Assembly: GCA_004555265.1 (NCBI GenBank)
Contig: SFIQ01000008.1
Span: 107,758 to 171,757, forward strand
DNA length: 64,000 bases
DNA from: Ruminococcus sp.
Lineage (GTDB): Bacteria; Bacillota; Clostridia; Oscillospirales; Acutalibacteraceae
Direction of reading: 5' to 3'
Under the pieces are notes generated by a model that ran no database searches, had not been told where the DNA came from, and saw nothing but the letters and a program-made list of their open reading frames with translations. The position numbers and the translations under genes were made by a program. Shown here piece after piece: positions 8,898 to 17,465 of the stretch (positions are counted from its first letter, which is position 1; each line of letters opens with the position of its first letter).

Positions 8898-9866
8898 ATG
8901 TCTAAATTGGAAAATCTAAAAAACGGGGAGTTATCGGTATCGGGACGCTTGCGCCGCCGGTTGGAGGACGCGCTGGATGTCAGTTTTGCCGTTTCGCAAA
9001 TTCAAATTCAGACGATGGAGGAATTTGAAACCGCGTTGTTTGTGCCTTTTCAAGCGGGCACACCGATTTTTTACCGCGGCGAACGCATTTGCAGCCCGAA
9101 ACGGCGTTTAATTCCCACCTATCTGCGCACGCCCGCGCTGTTAGAAAAAACGGAAAACAATATTTTCACCTACATCACCGGGCAAACGCTGTTCGATTTT
9201 TACACGGCAAAGCCGTCATTTTGCTCGGTTTATGAAACGTTGTACGGCAAGCCGGACATAGACCGTATGTACCCGATGCTCGCCTTTGCACAGCACTATT
9301 TGGACATCAGCCCCTTTATTGATTTCAGCGCGTCTTTGTATGTGGCGCTTTCCTTTGCCTTAAAGGGCAGGCAAACATTTTCCGACGATATTGTCATTTA
9401 CACGGCGTTTGACATCGGCGATGACGACACCACCTGCGACGAAGAACAGGTCAACCGTTGGCTTTCCGATTACCGTGTCGGCATTGTACACGCCGAAACC
9501 CCCGAGGAGGTGCGCGCACTGCTGAACGAATATCAAAAGCAAACCGGCACTTCTCCTGCCGCTCTGTTGCGCAACCCGAAGGAAATGGAACTGCTGTTTA
9601 CAAGCGTTTCCCCCACGGCAAAGCTTGTAAACATTCCCACCAACGATTTGATGAAATACCAACAGGGTGTGTTTTTACTGCTCAATGACTTCTGCTTAAT
9701 GGACACCGCGTATTTCACCAAAACCGTGCGGCAGAGTTTTGTCATTAAAAAATTTGTTATCAGCCGAGAAATTTGTCCGCAACTTTTGAAACTGTTGGAG
9801 GACAAAGCCCCACAGTACCGCTATCGCTGTCTTTTGGATATTGCCGAGGCGGTAAAGGCGAATTGA
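8898..9866 (+). CDS. FRG-domain protein
   Basis: A 322-residue cytoplasmic protein. The FRG domain is marked by FYRGE at residues 58-62 and, about 80 residues later, AFAQHYLDISPFIDFSASLYVALSFA, which matches the family pattern of an AQH motif followed by an LDW/F-type motif and an ALYFA-like helix. The C-terminal third is less conserved. FRG proteins are widespread, often as single genes or in accessory regions, with no established biochemical role; a nucleotide-related activity has been suggested for some. I chose the ATG at 8898 because GGGTGG lies just upstream and the earlier in-frame ATG has no ribosome binding site. It stands alone between terminators. Confidence 0.7.
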   Translation: MSKLENLKNGELSVSGRLRRRLEDALDVSFAVSQIQIQTMEEFETALFVPFQAGTPIFYRGERICSPKRRLIPTYLRTPALLEKTENNIFTYITGQTLFDFYTAKPSFCSVYETLYGKPDIDRMYPMLAFAQHYLDISPFIDFSASLYVALSFALKGRQTFSDDIVIYTAFDIGDDDTTCDEEQVNRWLSDYRVGIVHAETPEEVRALLNEYQKQTGTSPAALLRNPKEMELLFTSVSPTAKLVNIPTNDLMKYQQGVFLLLNDFCLMDTAYFTKTVRQSFVIKKFVISREICPQLLKLLEDKAPQYRYRCLLDIAEAVKAN

Positions 9867-9903
9867 GGGATTGGGAAAATATGCATAGCGAAATGCAACT
9901 GGT

Positions 9904-10045
9904 GTTTGTGGGGGTGTTAACGGAACAGGCAAGACCGTTCCTACGCACGAAATTGAATTTCCATGGTAGGGCGGGAGCAAAATTCTCCGAATTCGGGCAC
10001 CTTGCGGCGGGAGCAAGCCCCCGCCCTACTCTATTATAACAGACA
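9904..10045. repeat. Interspersed palindromic repeat cluster
   Basis: Non-coding DNA after the FRG gene. GTTTGTGGGGGTGTT (9904-9918) recurs exactly at 30276-30290. It is followed by an imperfect GGAACNGNC-AA-GACCGTTCCTAC unit (9922-9944) and an inverted pair GTAGGGCGGG / CCCGCCCTAC (about 9965-10028). These belong to the same GTAGGG-bounded family as the block at 30.4-30.7 kb. No gene is visible here. Confidence 0.6.
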
Positions 10046-10090
10046 TTTCCCCGAACAGGGGAAGCACATCGCTTCCTACGCAACACAAAT

Positions 10091-10137
10091 ACCCCCGCCG
10101 GGCACGGCAAATACCGTGTCGGGCGGGGGTTGGTTTA
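10091..10137. terminator. Bidirectional rho-independent terminator
   Basis: A long GC-rich stem (10091-10107 with 10113-10130) pairs ACCCCCGCC with GGCGGGGGT and continues inward. It separates the convergent FRG and acyltransferase genes. Confidence 0.75.
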
Positions 10138-10148
10138 CAATATACTTT

Positions 10149-11390
10149 TTACACAATCAAGTCCCGATTTTTGTAGGTAAAAAAGTCACGGGTGCTCGAA
10201 ATGCCGTTTTCCGTAAGAATTTGTTGCACAGCGTCCTCTAACACGGTTTCCTCACTGCCGCAGGTAATGCACAGCGAGATTTTGTCGCCGTATCCGGTTG
10301 CCGCGGCGTTGATACTGCCGCGCCCGGGTCCCAAATACATTTCAAACCGTTCCAAATCGTCTTTGACCTCAGCGGGCAGAGTTTGATAGCCGACATTGGA
10401 AAGCGTGGTGGTAATGCTGTTGTCCGCAACATGGCGATAGCCTTTGCGCACTACCCATTCGCGCAATGCGCGGGGCGAATATTTCACCGCAAGGTTATTG
10501 GTGCCGCGGTAGGCGAGCGCAACCCCTCTTTGCAAGGCTGTCGGCGATGATGCCGCCTGCATTCGGGTATGCATTTGTTTTGTCATGGTTTCCAAATCGA
10601 CGGCGTTTTCTTTCGTGGCGCGCAAATTTCCGTAAAACACAAAATTGCGCTGTGAATGGGAGTGATACTGCTTGCGCAAGTCGATCGGTGCGGAAATCGT
10701 AACCGGCAAATCGCCGTCTTTCGCGTCTGTCTCTCGAAAAATCGCAAGTGCCAGCGCCCCGCAGAGCATATCGTTTACCGTGAAGCCACGCGGTTTGGCA
10801 AAGGCTTTTGCTTCGTTTAAATCCATCGAAATACACGAAAACCGCGCAATCCAATAGTCCTGCGGATAGGAAAGATGCAGCTTGTAGGACTCTTTTTCAA
10901 ACAGTTTAGCCACTTTTGACCGTTTGTAGTACAGCTTGTACGGGTCTTTGAGCGCTTCTGCGTCGGGAAGCGGCGCCTTTATGGGCGGCAAGCCTTTTGC
11001 GCGCAGAAAATAGTCCGCCATCAATGCTGCCAAAAAGCGGATACCCGCGCCCGCATCGCCGTTGCCGTGGTAGGCGTCCATTGTGACGCGGGTGCCGCGC
11101 ACATACAGGCGAAACGACGGCTTGTCGGTATCGTACATCGCGGGCATTCTGAAAAACGGCTCGCCCTCGGTGACCACATCAAAATTCGTGGCGGGCACAT
11201 GGCAGTAGCCGAAAAAGGTGCGCTCCAAATGCGAGCACATAATCGGAAACCGCGGTGCAAGACCGCGCACCGCCTCTCGCAAAACATCGGGATTTACAGG
11301 GGCTTTTGCCACAGCAGACAGACGGTATATTAAGCCGCCGAGCGCCGGATACATCACAGAAACGGAATCGGTTTCATAACGCACGGACAT
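10149..11390 (-). CDS. Condensation/acyltransferase-fold protein (HxxxDxG type)
   Basis: A 413-residue protein with the fold of chloramphenicol acetyltransferase, condensation domains and PapA-like acyltransferases. The active-site-like motif AYHGNGDAGAG (near residue 110) fits HxxxDxG. Supporting features are the N-terminal segment with LREAVRGLAPRFPIM, the central PVTISAPIDLRKQ and the late TTTLSNVGYQTLP, which resemble the second-half motifs of alcohol acetyltransferase-like proteins. No carrier protein or adenylation gene is nearby, so the acyl donor and acceptor are unknown. ATG follows GGAGGG. It lies 37 bases upstream of the end of putP in the same direction but probably forms a separate unit. 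Confidence 0.65.
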   Translation of the reverse strand: MSVRYETDSVSVMYPALGGLIYRLSAVAKAPVNPDVLREAVRGLAPRFPIMCSHLERTFFGYCHVPATNFDVVTEGEPFFRMPAMYDTDKPSFRLYVRGTRVTMDAYHGNGDAGAGIRFLAALMADYFLRAKGLPPIKAPLPDAEALKDPYKLYYKRSKVAKLFEKESYKLHLSYPQDYWIARFSCISMDLNEAKAFAKPRGFTVNDMLCGALALAIFRETDAKDGDLPVTISAPIDLRKQYHSHSQRNFVFYGNLRATKENAVDLETMTKQMHTRMQAASSPTALQRGVALAYRGTNNLAVKYSPRALREWVVRKGYRHVADNSITTTLSNVGYQTLPAEVKDDLERFEMYLGPGRGSINAAATGYGDKISLCITCGSEETVLEDAVQQILTENGISSTRDFFTYKNRDLIV

Positions 11391-11427
11391 AACATACCCT
11401 CCTGTCTGTTTCTTATTCCGTGTGTGT

Positions 11428-12951
11428 TTATTGCATCGCCTTTACGGCGTCGAATTCATCGGTAATGGATTTGTCGGGTGCTTTGGTGAGCAGGGAAACC
11501 GCCACAATTGCCAAAGACGAAAGAATGAACGCGGGCAGAAGCTCATAAATGTTGAGTACCGGGCTGAGTTTTGCAATGATGTATTTCCAAATAAATACCA
11601 TTGCGCCGCCGGTGACCATACCGGCCACAGCGCCTGCTTTGTTGGTGCGTTTCCAGAACAGCGAGAAAAGCACCAGCGGACCGAATGCCGCGCCGAAGCC
11701 TGCCCACGCAAAGGAAACCACGCGGAAAATCGAGCTGTTTTCGTCAAGCGCAATAATCACGCCGATAACGGAAATCAAAATAACGGATGCACGCGCAATC
11801 AGCATTGCCTTTTTCTGCGACAGCTTCACTTTGAAAAACGAAATGAAAATATCCTGCGAGGCGGAAGAAGACGCCGCCAAAAGCTGGGAGTCGGCGGTGG
11901 ACATCGTTGCCGCCAAAATACCGGATAGAATTACGCCGGCAACGAGCGCGGGGAAAATGCCGTAGGTACTTAACAGCTTGGAAATCTCAATAATGACGCG
12001 CTCGCCGTCAAAGCCGCCGTCTAACACGCCCGCGCCAATCATACCGACGCCGACCGTGCCGATGAAAATGGCGACGGCCATGGAGATAACCACCCAAACC
12101 GAGGCGATTCTGCGCGAGGTTTTCAGTTTCTTCGAGTCCTCAATCGCCATAAAGCGAAGAAGAATGTGGGGCATACCGAAATACCCCAGGCCCCACGCAA
12201 GCGTGGAAACAATGGTTAATCCGCCGTAGGGCGTTGTGCCGCCTGCACCGTCGCCGGTGGAGGTCAGGCTGAAATATGCCGGCAGCTGCGAAGCGTTTTC
12301 AAGCACCGCGTGTACGCCGCCCGCCTGTGAAACACCGAAGCCGACCACCACAAACAGCGCCACCGTCATCACAATGGATTGGATAAGGTCGGTGGTCGAT
12401 GCGGCGGAAAAGCCGCCGAGCGTGGTGTAAAGCACAATGACCACGGCACTGATAATCATGGCGATTTGGTAATCCACGCCGAACAGCGAGGAAAACAGCT
12501 TGCCGCAGGCAGAAAAGCCCGAAGCGGTATACGGCACAAAGAAGATAATGATAATCAGCGCCGCAATCAGGCTCAACACCTTGGCGTTGTCGTGAAAGCG
12601 CTTTGCGAAAAACTCCGGAATGGTCACGGCGTTGATTTTATGCGAATACAAACGAATGCGTTTTGCCACCAAGAGCCAGTTTACATAGGTGCCGACGGCA
12701 AGCCCGATTGCCGTCCACGAAGCCTCCGCAATGCCGTAAACCACGGCAAGGCCGGGAAGTCCCATCAAAAGGTACGAACTCATATCCGACGCCTCGGCGC
12801 TCATTGCGGTCACAAGCGGGCCTAATTTTCTGCCCCCGAGGTAAAAATCGTCGGTGTTTTTGTTCTTTTTGGAGTAAACCGCCCCGATTGCCACCATTGC
12901 CGCGAGATAGATTACAATGGCAATGATGATACAGATTTGTGCTGTTGTCAT
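11428..12951 (-). CDS. putP: Sodium/proline symporter
   Basis: A 507-residue member of the sodium:solute symporter family with about 13 transmembrane helices. The N-terminal SAEASDMSSYLLMGLPG and the central LGYFGMPHILLRFMAI are characteristic of PutP-type proline transporters. Length matches E. coli PutP (502). It would import proline with Na+ for osmoprotection or as a nutrient. GGAGGAG precedes the ATG, and a strong promoter lies upstream. No proline dehydrogenase gene is in the window. Confidence 0.9.
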   Translation of the reverse strand: MTTAQICIIIAIVIYLAAMVAIGAVYSKKNKNTDDFYLGGRKLGPLVTAMSAEASDMSSYLLMGLPGLAVVYGIAEASWTAIGLAVGTYVNWLLVAKRIRLYSHKINAVTIPEFFAKRFHDNAKVLSLIAALIIIIFFVPYTASGFSACGKLFSSLFGVDYQIAMIISAVVIVLYTTLGGFSAASTTDLIQSIVMTVALFVVVGFGVSQAGGVHAVLENASQLPAYFSLTSTGDGAGGTTPYGGLTIVSTLAWGLGYFGMPHILLRFMAIEDSKKLKTSRRIASVWVVISMAVAIFIGTVGVGMIGAGVLDGGFDGERVIIEISKLLSTYGIFPALVAGVILSGILAATMSTADSQLLAASSSASQDIFISFFKVKLSQKKAMLIARASVILISVIGVIIALDENSSIFRVVSFAWAGFGAAFGPLVLFSLFWKRTNKAGAVAGMVTGGAMVFIWKYIIAKLSPVLNIYELLPAFILSSLAIVAVSLLTKAPDKSITDEFDAVKAMQ

Positions 12952-13009
12952 AAAACTCCTCCTAAAACTGAGGTGTGAATACTACCCCACTTTATAAAAA
13001 TACCGTTAT

Positions 13010-13038
13010 AGTATACTAAAATATTGGGGGTTTGTAAA
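13010..13038 (-). promoter_or_regulatory. Promoter of putP
   Basis: TTTACA (13033-13038), 17-base spacer, TATACT (13010-13015) on the minus strand, about 60 bases before the start codon. Confidence 0.7.
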
Positions 13039-13144
13039 GTATTTCCTTTGACAACACGCCGATTCCGCGCTTTTCATAGAGAAAGACGATGTTGTCCTGC
13101 GGTTTGTCTGCATAGTTTTGCGTTTTTTTCGGAAATTGCGCCGA

Positions 13145-13174
13145 TGAAAAAAGCCTCCCTTTAAGGGGAGGCTT
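13145..13174 (-). terminator. Terminator of the ABC exporter operon
   Basis: A perfect 9-bp stem (13151-13159 with 13166-13174) followed on the minus strand by a T6 run. It lies just after the stop codon of the exporter ATPase gene. Confidence 0.85.
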
Positions 13175-13187
13175 CGGGGTATGATGT

Positions 13188-13862
13188 TCAAGGCTGTTGC
13201 GCGGCGATTTGACCGTCTGAAATGGTAATGATGCGTTTGCTTCTGGAGGCTACGGCTTCATCGTGCGTGATGATAATAACGGTTTTTCCGTTTCGGTGCA
13301 GGGTTTCAAAAATATCCAGAATATCTGCGGAATTTTTTGAGTCTAAAGCGCCGGTCGGTTCATCTGCCAAAATATATTTCGGATTGTTCACAATGGCGCG
13401 TGCAATGGCGACCCGCTGTTTTTGACCGCCTGAAAGTTCGTTGGAAAGTTTATCTTTCAATTCTGCCAATCCAACCGATTTTAGGGCTTCGTTGCAAAGT
13501 TCTTTCCGCTTTTTGGCTTTTATGCCGGAAAAAATCAGTGGAATCTCCACATTTTCATAAACCGAATAATCGGGAATCAGCGCAAAATCCTGCAAAATGA
13601 TGCCGATATCTCTGTTGCGGATTGCGGCAAGTTCGGCGTCTTTTGCGTGGCTGACATCTGTACCGTCAATCACCAAAGAGCCGCTTTCAAAACGGTCAAT
13701 ACAACCGATTAAATGCATTAGGGTAGATTTGCCCGCACCGGATTTGCCCAAAATAACAACAAATTCATTGTCTTCAATCGTCAGGGATACATTCTTTAAG
13801 GCAGTACAGGCGTGGCTTTTATTTTTGTTATAGGTTTTGGTTACATTCGTGATTTCAATCAT
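13188..13862 (-). CDS. MacB/LolD-type ABC exporter ATPase
   Basis: A 224-residue ATPase with Walker A GKSGAGKST (near 39), Q-loop ILQDFALIPDYSVYENVEIPL, signature LSGGQKQR, Walker B YILADEPTGALD and H-loop THD. DEPTGALDSKNS and the VYENVEIPL segment are hallmarks of the mechanotransmission (MacB/LolD/FtsE/BceA) group, which includes the ATPases of lactococcin-972-type systems. Its start overlaps the stop of the preceding membrane-protein gene by 4 bases (ATGA). It is the last gene of a five-gene unit beginning with a small secreted peptide, so export, release or immunity related to that peptide is the likely role. Confidence 0.9.
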   Translation of the reverse strand: MIEITNVTKTYNKNKSHACTALKNVSLTIEDNEFVVILGKSGAGKSTLMHLIGCIDRFESGSLVIDGTDVSHAKDAELAAIRNRDIGIILQDFALIPDYSVYENVEIPLIFSGIKAKKRKELCNEALKSVGLAELKDKLSNELSGGQKQRVAIARAIVNNPKYILADEPTGALDSKNSADILDIFETLHRNGKTVIIITHDEAVASRSKRIITISDGQIAAQQP

Positions 13863-14857
13863 AAAATCCCATCTCTTTTTTTATAATACAGCATCACAAT
13901 TTCTTTAAAGATGAAAACCGTTGCGATGAAATCGGCGGCGCATATGCATCCGATGGCAATCGGCATATGCAACGCATCGAAATCAAACACTTCACGCTCA
14001 ACTTCCCACCCGAGGGTTTTGGTTGATTTGTATGTATCCGAATACCCGTATTCATTGAAAAGCGTATCAATATTTTCGGGCATACCGCTTTCAAACAGGA
14101 CATAATACGGTGTCAATTCGCCGCCGTCACGAACCGGTTGATAGTCGAACGCGTTTGTATACGCTGTGAGGTCGGGTAAGAATACCTGAATTCGCTCGTT
14201 GATTCTTGTAAAATTTTGCAAATCGCTGACTGCGTTTTGATCGGTTGCGGGCAGATACACATTCTTTTCGGCGATGCCGCAAACCACGGCGTCTGCAAAA
14301 AGCGGTTCGGCGTCCGGAAAATCTGTGATATTGCTGTTTGAGGTGTTCAGTTCCAGCCGTACTTTGTCGCCCAATTTGAAATATTCGTTTTCGGTGACAA
14401 CAATCGGCACTTCTTCGCCGACTGCATACGGCCTGAATGCAAACATTTCGCCCGCCGTAAGTTTTAAAAGCCCGAGTTTGTCAAGCCCTTCATTGTAGGT
14501 GTAGGGGAAAAAGCCGATTCTGCCGTCTACCGACCCGTTGCTGTAAATGTATTCCGAAAAATTTTCTCCGTAATAAATTGTCTGAATCAGTTCTCTGTCG
14601 GAAAATTTGTAAAGCCCCAAAAACCCTTCAAACTCGGAAAGGCGGTCTGTTAACGCACGCGCGGCATCTTCGTTCGGCAACTGCACGCAACGAAGATTGT
14701 CCACTAAAACCGCGCTGGTTCGGATAATGGCATTTTTCACCTGTTTGTTTTGCTGTAATTGTTTTACGAGCGGTGAAATTCCGAAAAAGGAAAGGCACAT
14801 AAGCAAAAGCCAAAGCGTAAGCAGCGCTGCCGCTTTCAATTTCTTTTTTTGTTTCAT
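13859..14857 (-). CDS. MacB-like extracytoplasmic domain protein, short permease
   Basis: A protein of about 332 residues with one N-terminal and one C-terminal membrane helix flanking a large extracytoplasmic domain. The segment GEEVPIVVTENEYFKLGDKV resembles the MacB periplasmic core found in FtsX-like permeases. A full FtsX-like protein has three C-terminal helices; only one is present here before the stop, which overlaps the ATPase start. It may therefore be an accessory subunit pairing with the two full permeases upstream. The start is uncertain: neither the ATG at 14857 nor the in-frame GTG at 14866 or TTG at 14878 has a clear ribosome binding site. Confidence 0.65.
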   Translation of the reverse strand: MKQKKKLKAAALLTLWLLLMCLSFFGISPLVKQLQQNKQVKNAIIRTSAVLVDNLRCVQLPNEDAARALTDRLSEFEGFLGLYKFSDRELIQTIYYGENFSEYIYSNGSVDGRIGFFPYTYNEGLDKLGLLKLTAGEMFAFRPYAVGEEVPIVVTENEYFKLGDKVRLELNTSNSNITDFPDAEPLFADAVVCGIAEKNVYLPATDQNAVSDLQNFTRINERIQVFLPDLTAYTNAFDYQPVRDGGELTPYYVLFESGMPENIDTLFNEYGYSDTYKSTKTLGWEVEREVFDFDALHMPIAIGCICAADFIATVFIFKEIVMLYYKKRDGIL

Positions 14858-14965
14858 ACGAATCACTATGCGATACAAAAATCACACAAAAGCCGCAGAA
14901 AAACGGCCGTCAGGCTACAGTATCGTTCCTTTCGTTGTATTTTCCAATTACTGTTTTTTTGTTCG

Positions 14966-16204
14966 TTATTGTATTTTGATGAGCATTTCTTTCAGGGTAA
15001 GCCGTTTCAGCACAACCGCCGGAACCAGCAGAGAAATCAGCAGATATACTGCAAAAACACCGCCGATCCAAAGACAACTCAGTGCGGAAAAATCAATCAA
15101 GGCGAAGATGGGAATATGTACTTTTGTGCAAATCAGCGCGAGCAGAATCGAAAGCGTAAACGCCCATAAAAACATCATACACAAGTAAGAAGCGATGATT
15201 TTATAACATTCCTTTTTGGTGCTGCCGCAAATAAAATAGATGGAAAACGTTTTCATATACGCCGTCATATTTATCGCCGAAATGCTGATAAGCCCGGTGA
15301 GGGAAATAATCAGCAAAAAAAGAACCATCGGCAGATTTTCGCGCAACAGTGTGCGCGCCCATTCTGCGTCGTATGCGGCGATGCTTTCGCCGGTTGCAAC
15401 CAAGCCCTTGGCGGAAAGCGTGTTTATGTTTCGGCTGTAAGCCTCGGGCGTAATGGAATCCTCAAACACAATAAACTCATTTTCCGGCGCATTTAAAAAA
15501 ATGTGCTCGATTCCCGCAATATCCTGCGCGTTCAGCAAAACGGACGGCATACCTGTTTTACGGGCATTTGTATCCTCCGCCAAAGAGAGTGAAAAAAGTG
15601 CCTGCCCGATATGCTGTGCGTTCGGTATATAAGGGGGATTTTTCAACGTGCCGATAATTCTGACCGTGAAGGTCATTTTTTTATCTTCGGGCGTTTCAAC
15701 AGTCAGCCGCACAGTGTCACCGGTTTTAAACTGACTGTTGTCATTGGCAACGGCGTCTATCACATCGCCGTTTTTTGTGGTTTCCCCGAACCATTCGCCG
15801 TTTTTCAGCGGAAGCGGCAACGCGTCCAGCAGGGATTTGTCATAGGCGTGAATATGTGCAAACTGCAAAGGGTCGTCGTTTATCGTACTGTCGGTCAAAA
15901 AGATGCGGGTTTTAAATTCCACATCGGTTAAAGGCAATTCCTCCGTCACTGTGTCGGTGTTCGTCTCCTGTGCGTCGTGCTCGAATGTAAAAAGCATTCG
16001 GTTCAGAAAATCATTCGGAGGCATATAATAAACAAATCGCCGTTCCGTAAGGGGGCGAAGGGTTTCGGCGGCTTGCCAACCGATAGACAGAAGCGAAGTC
16101 AGATTGATTCCCACCAGCACCAAGGCGACAATTTGAAAAATCACAACAAAGTTCAAGCGGAAATTTTTTATAAACATCAAATAACCGAGTTTTATATATT
16201 TCAA
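14966..16204 (-). CDS. FtsX-like ABC exporter permease (second)
   Basis: A 412-residue membrane protein with the FtsX/MacB architecture: an N-terminal helix (about 12-35), a large extracytoplasmic domain with NGEWFGETTKNGDVIDAVANDN and FKTGDTVRL, then three C-terminal helices. YFICGSTKKECYKI between helices 2 and 3 resembles the cytoplasmic coupling loop (LRALGATRRQI-like in relatives). I place the start at the TTG at 16204 because GGAGGT lies 7 bases upstream; the longer frame would begin inside the previous gene. It follows the first permease by 13 bases. Confidence 0.8.
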   Translation of the reverse strand: MKYIKLGYLMFIKNFRLNFVVIFQIVALVLVGINLTSLLSIGWQAAETLRPLTERRFVYYMPPNDFLNRMLFTFEHDAQETNTDTVTEELPLTDVEFKTRIFLTDSTINDDPLQFAHIHAYDKSLLDALPLPLKNGEWFGETTKNGDVIDAVANDNSQFKTGDTVRLTVETPEDKKMTFTVRIIGTLKNPPYIPNAQHIGQALFSLSLAEDTNARKTGMPSVLLNAQDIAGIEHIFLNAPENEFIVFEDSITPEAYSRNINTLSAKGLVATGESIAAYDAEWARTLLRENLPMVLFLLIISLTGLISISAINMTAYMKTFSIYFICGSTKKECYKIIASYLCMMFLWAFTLSILLALICTKVHIPIFALIDFSALSCLWIGGVFAVYLLISLLVPAVVLKRLTLKEMLIKIQ

Positions 16205-16217
16205 AACGGCACCTCCG

Positions 16218-17267
16218 TTATTCTTTTTCGGAATACAACAGCCGAACGGTGGTCTGCCGCGCATATTTTATAAGTTTCGGCACAAAAATGCACAAAACCC
16301 CTGCCAGATATACCGCTGTCGGAATCAGCAATTCGGCAATACCCAATTCCGTAAAGCCGGCTTCGGCGGTTTCTTCCCGAATCAGCAGATTTTTCAAAAA
16401 TCCGAACCAAATCGCCGCGGTTATTCCCAAATGAAAAAGAAAATAGCAAAGGATTTCCGCAAGCAAAATGAAAAATGCTCTGCTTCGTTTACACCCGCAA
16501 ATGCTGAAAACTGCAAATTTATTTTTTCTTTTCATCAGAATGTATTGGTACAAAAACGAAACATTCAAAATCACCAACAGCATAACGGAAAACGAAACCA
16601 AAAGTTGCGCGTCAAAGCCGTATTCGTCCGTATAATTGCGCGGTTGCGGGGGCAGAACGGCGGCGTCAAAGGTTTCGGTCAAAAGTGTTGAAAACGCCTC
16701 TGTTTCATATTTTGTCGGCAGGTTTTCCAGTCGAATGCCGAGTTTGTAAACCGTATCCGATTTTTCCAGTGCGCCGTAACCGATTTCAAAAACGGTTTCC
16801 ACACCGGGCGTCGGCAGTGTCAGCCCCGACACGGTGAACGAACGGTTTAACGCTGTAAGCGTATCGCCGACTTCAATGCCGTTTTTCCGTGCGTATGCGG
16901 CGTCTAATAAAATATCGTTCGGATTTTGCAGCTGCTTGCCCATATCCACATTGTCGGCATTGTATTTGTAATCGGCAATAAATTGATTTTCCCTGTCTGC
17001 AAATACCGTAATGTTGGCTACCGGATATTTTGTCTGAACCGCAATGTCCTGAATTTTCTGCGCAACGGTTTCAAACGATGTGCCGTTCGGGTATTCGATT
17101 TCAAAAACCGATGTCGTGCCGCGGTATTTTTCCAGGACGACGCGATTTGCGCGCGTATCGCTGTATAAATACACCGCCGTAAGCATAGAAGCGATTTGAA
17201 GCAGGCTGAAAAAAACAAAAATCAGCGGATGGCTTTTTAAAAAAGACGCTATGTTTTTCAATACCAT
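16218..17267 (-). CDS. FtsX-like ABC exporter permease (first)
   Basis: A 349-residue membrane protein with an N-terminal helix (about 12-33), an extracytoplasmic domain with DILLDAAYARKNGIEVGDTL (MacB-core-like), and three C-terminal helices. FSICGCKRSRAFFILLAEI between helices is the counterpart of the coupling loop in the second permease (FICGSTKKECYKI), so the two are diverged paralogues that probably form a heterodimer. The ATG at 17267 is preceded by GGGGAA; a codon 21 bases earlier is less well placed. It follows the small-peptide gene after a strong hairpin. Confidence 0.82.
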   Translation of the reverse strand: MVLKNIASFLKSHPLIFVFFSLLQIASMLTAVYLYSDTRANRVVLEKYRGTTSVFEIEYPNGTSFETVAQKIQDIAVQTKYPVANITVFADRENQFIADYKYNADNVDMGKQLQNPNDILLDAAYARKNGIEVGDTLTALNRSFTVSGLTLPTPGVETVFEIGYGALEKSDTVYKLGIRLENLPTKYETEAFSTLLTETFDAAVLPPQPRNYTDEYGFDAQLLVSFSVMLLVILNVSFLYQYILMKRKNKFAVFSICGCKRSRAFFILLAEILCYFLFHLGITAAIWFGFLKNLLIREETAEAGFTELGIAELLIPTAVYLAGVLCIFVPKLIKYARQTTVRLLYSEKE

Positions 17268-17290
17268 AGTATTCCCCGTTCGCCGCAAAG

Positions 17291-17321
17291 GCGCGGTGAA
17301 ATTGCATAAAAATCACCGCGC
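17291..17321. other. Intercistronic stem-loop between peptide gene and exporter
   Basis: A perfect 9-bp GC-rich stem (17291-17299 with 17313-17321) and 13-base loop, located between the stop of the small peptide gene and the first permease start. No T-run follows on the minus strand, so partial read-through into the exporter genes is expected. That would give much peptide mRNA and less exporter mRNA. Confidence 0.65.
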
Positions 17322-17336
17322 GGATGTTCGGTCAAT

Positions 17337-17465
17337 TTAAAACTGTTGGAATGCTCGTGAATAAGATGTACAGCCTGTTACCGCGAAAGCGGATACAGCA
17401 GTAGCTGTTAAAAGTATGACCATAACCAAAGATACGATTAAAGTCCGTTTTACTTTTTTCTTCAT
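17337..17465 (-). CDS. Small secreted peptide (42 residues), exporter-linked
   Basis: An unlisted short gene of 42 codons. It begins MKKKVKRT, continues with a hydrophobic stretch of about 16 residues, and has AVSAFA at residues 23-28, a good signal peptidase I site. Cleavage there would leave the 14-residue peptide VTGCTSYSRAFQQF with a single Cys. AAGGAC lies eight bases upstream of the ATG. It heads the minus-strand unit that continues with two FtsX-like permeases, a MacB-like protein and the ATPase. I do not recognise the family. By context it could be a pheromone, a small bacteriocin or a signal sensed by the transporter. A non-functional short frame cannot be excluded without homologues. 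Confidence 0.6.
   Translation of the reverse strand: MKKKVKRTLIVSLVMVILLTATAVSAFAVTGCTSYSRAFQQF

Noticed and set aside
13006..13191. Short minus-strand ORF after the exporter ATPase
   Set aside because: It reads through the terminator hairpin and the putP promoter and has no ribosome binding site.
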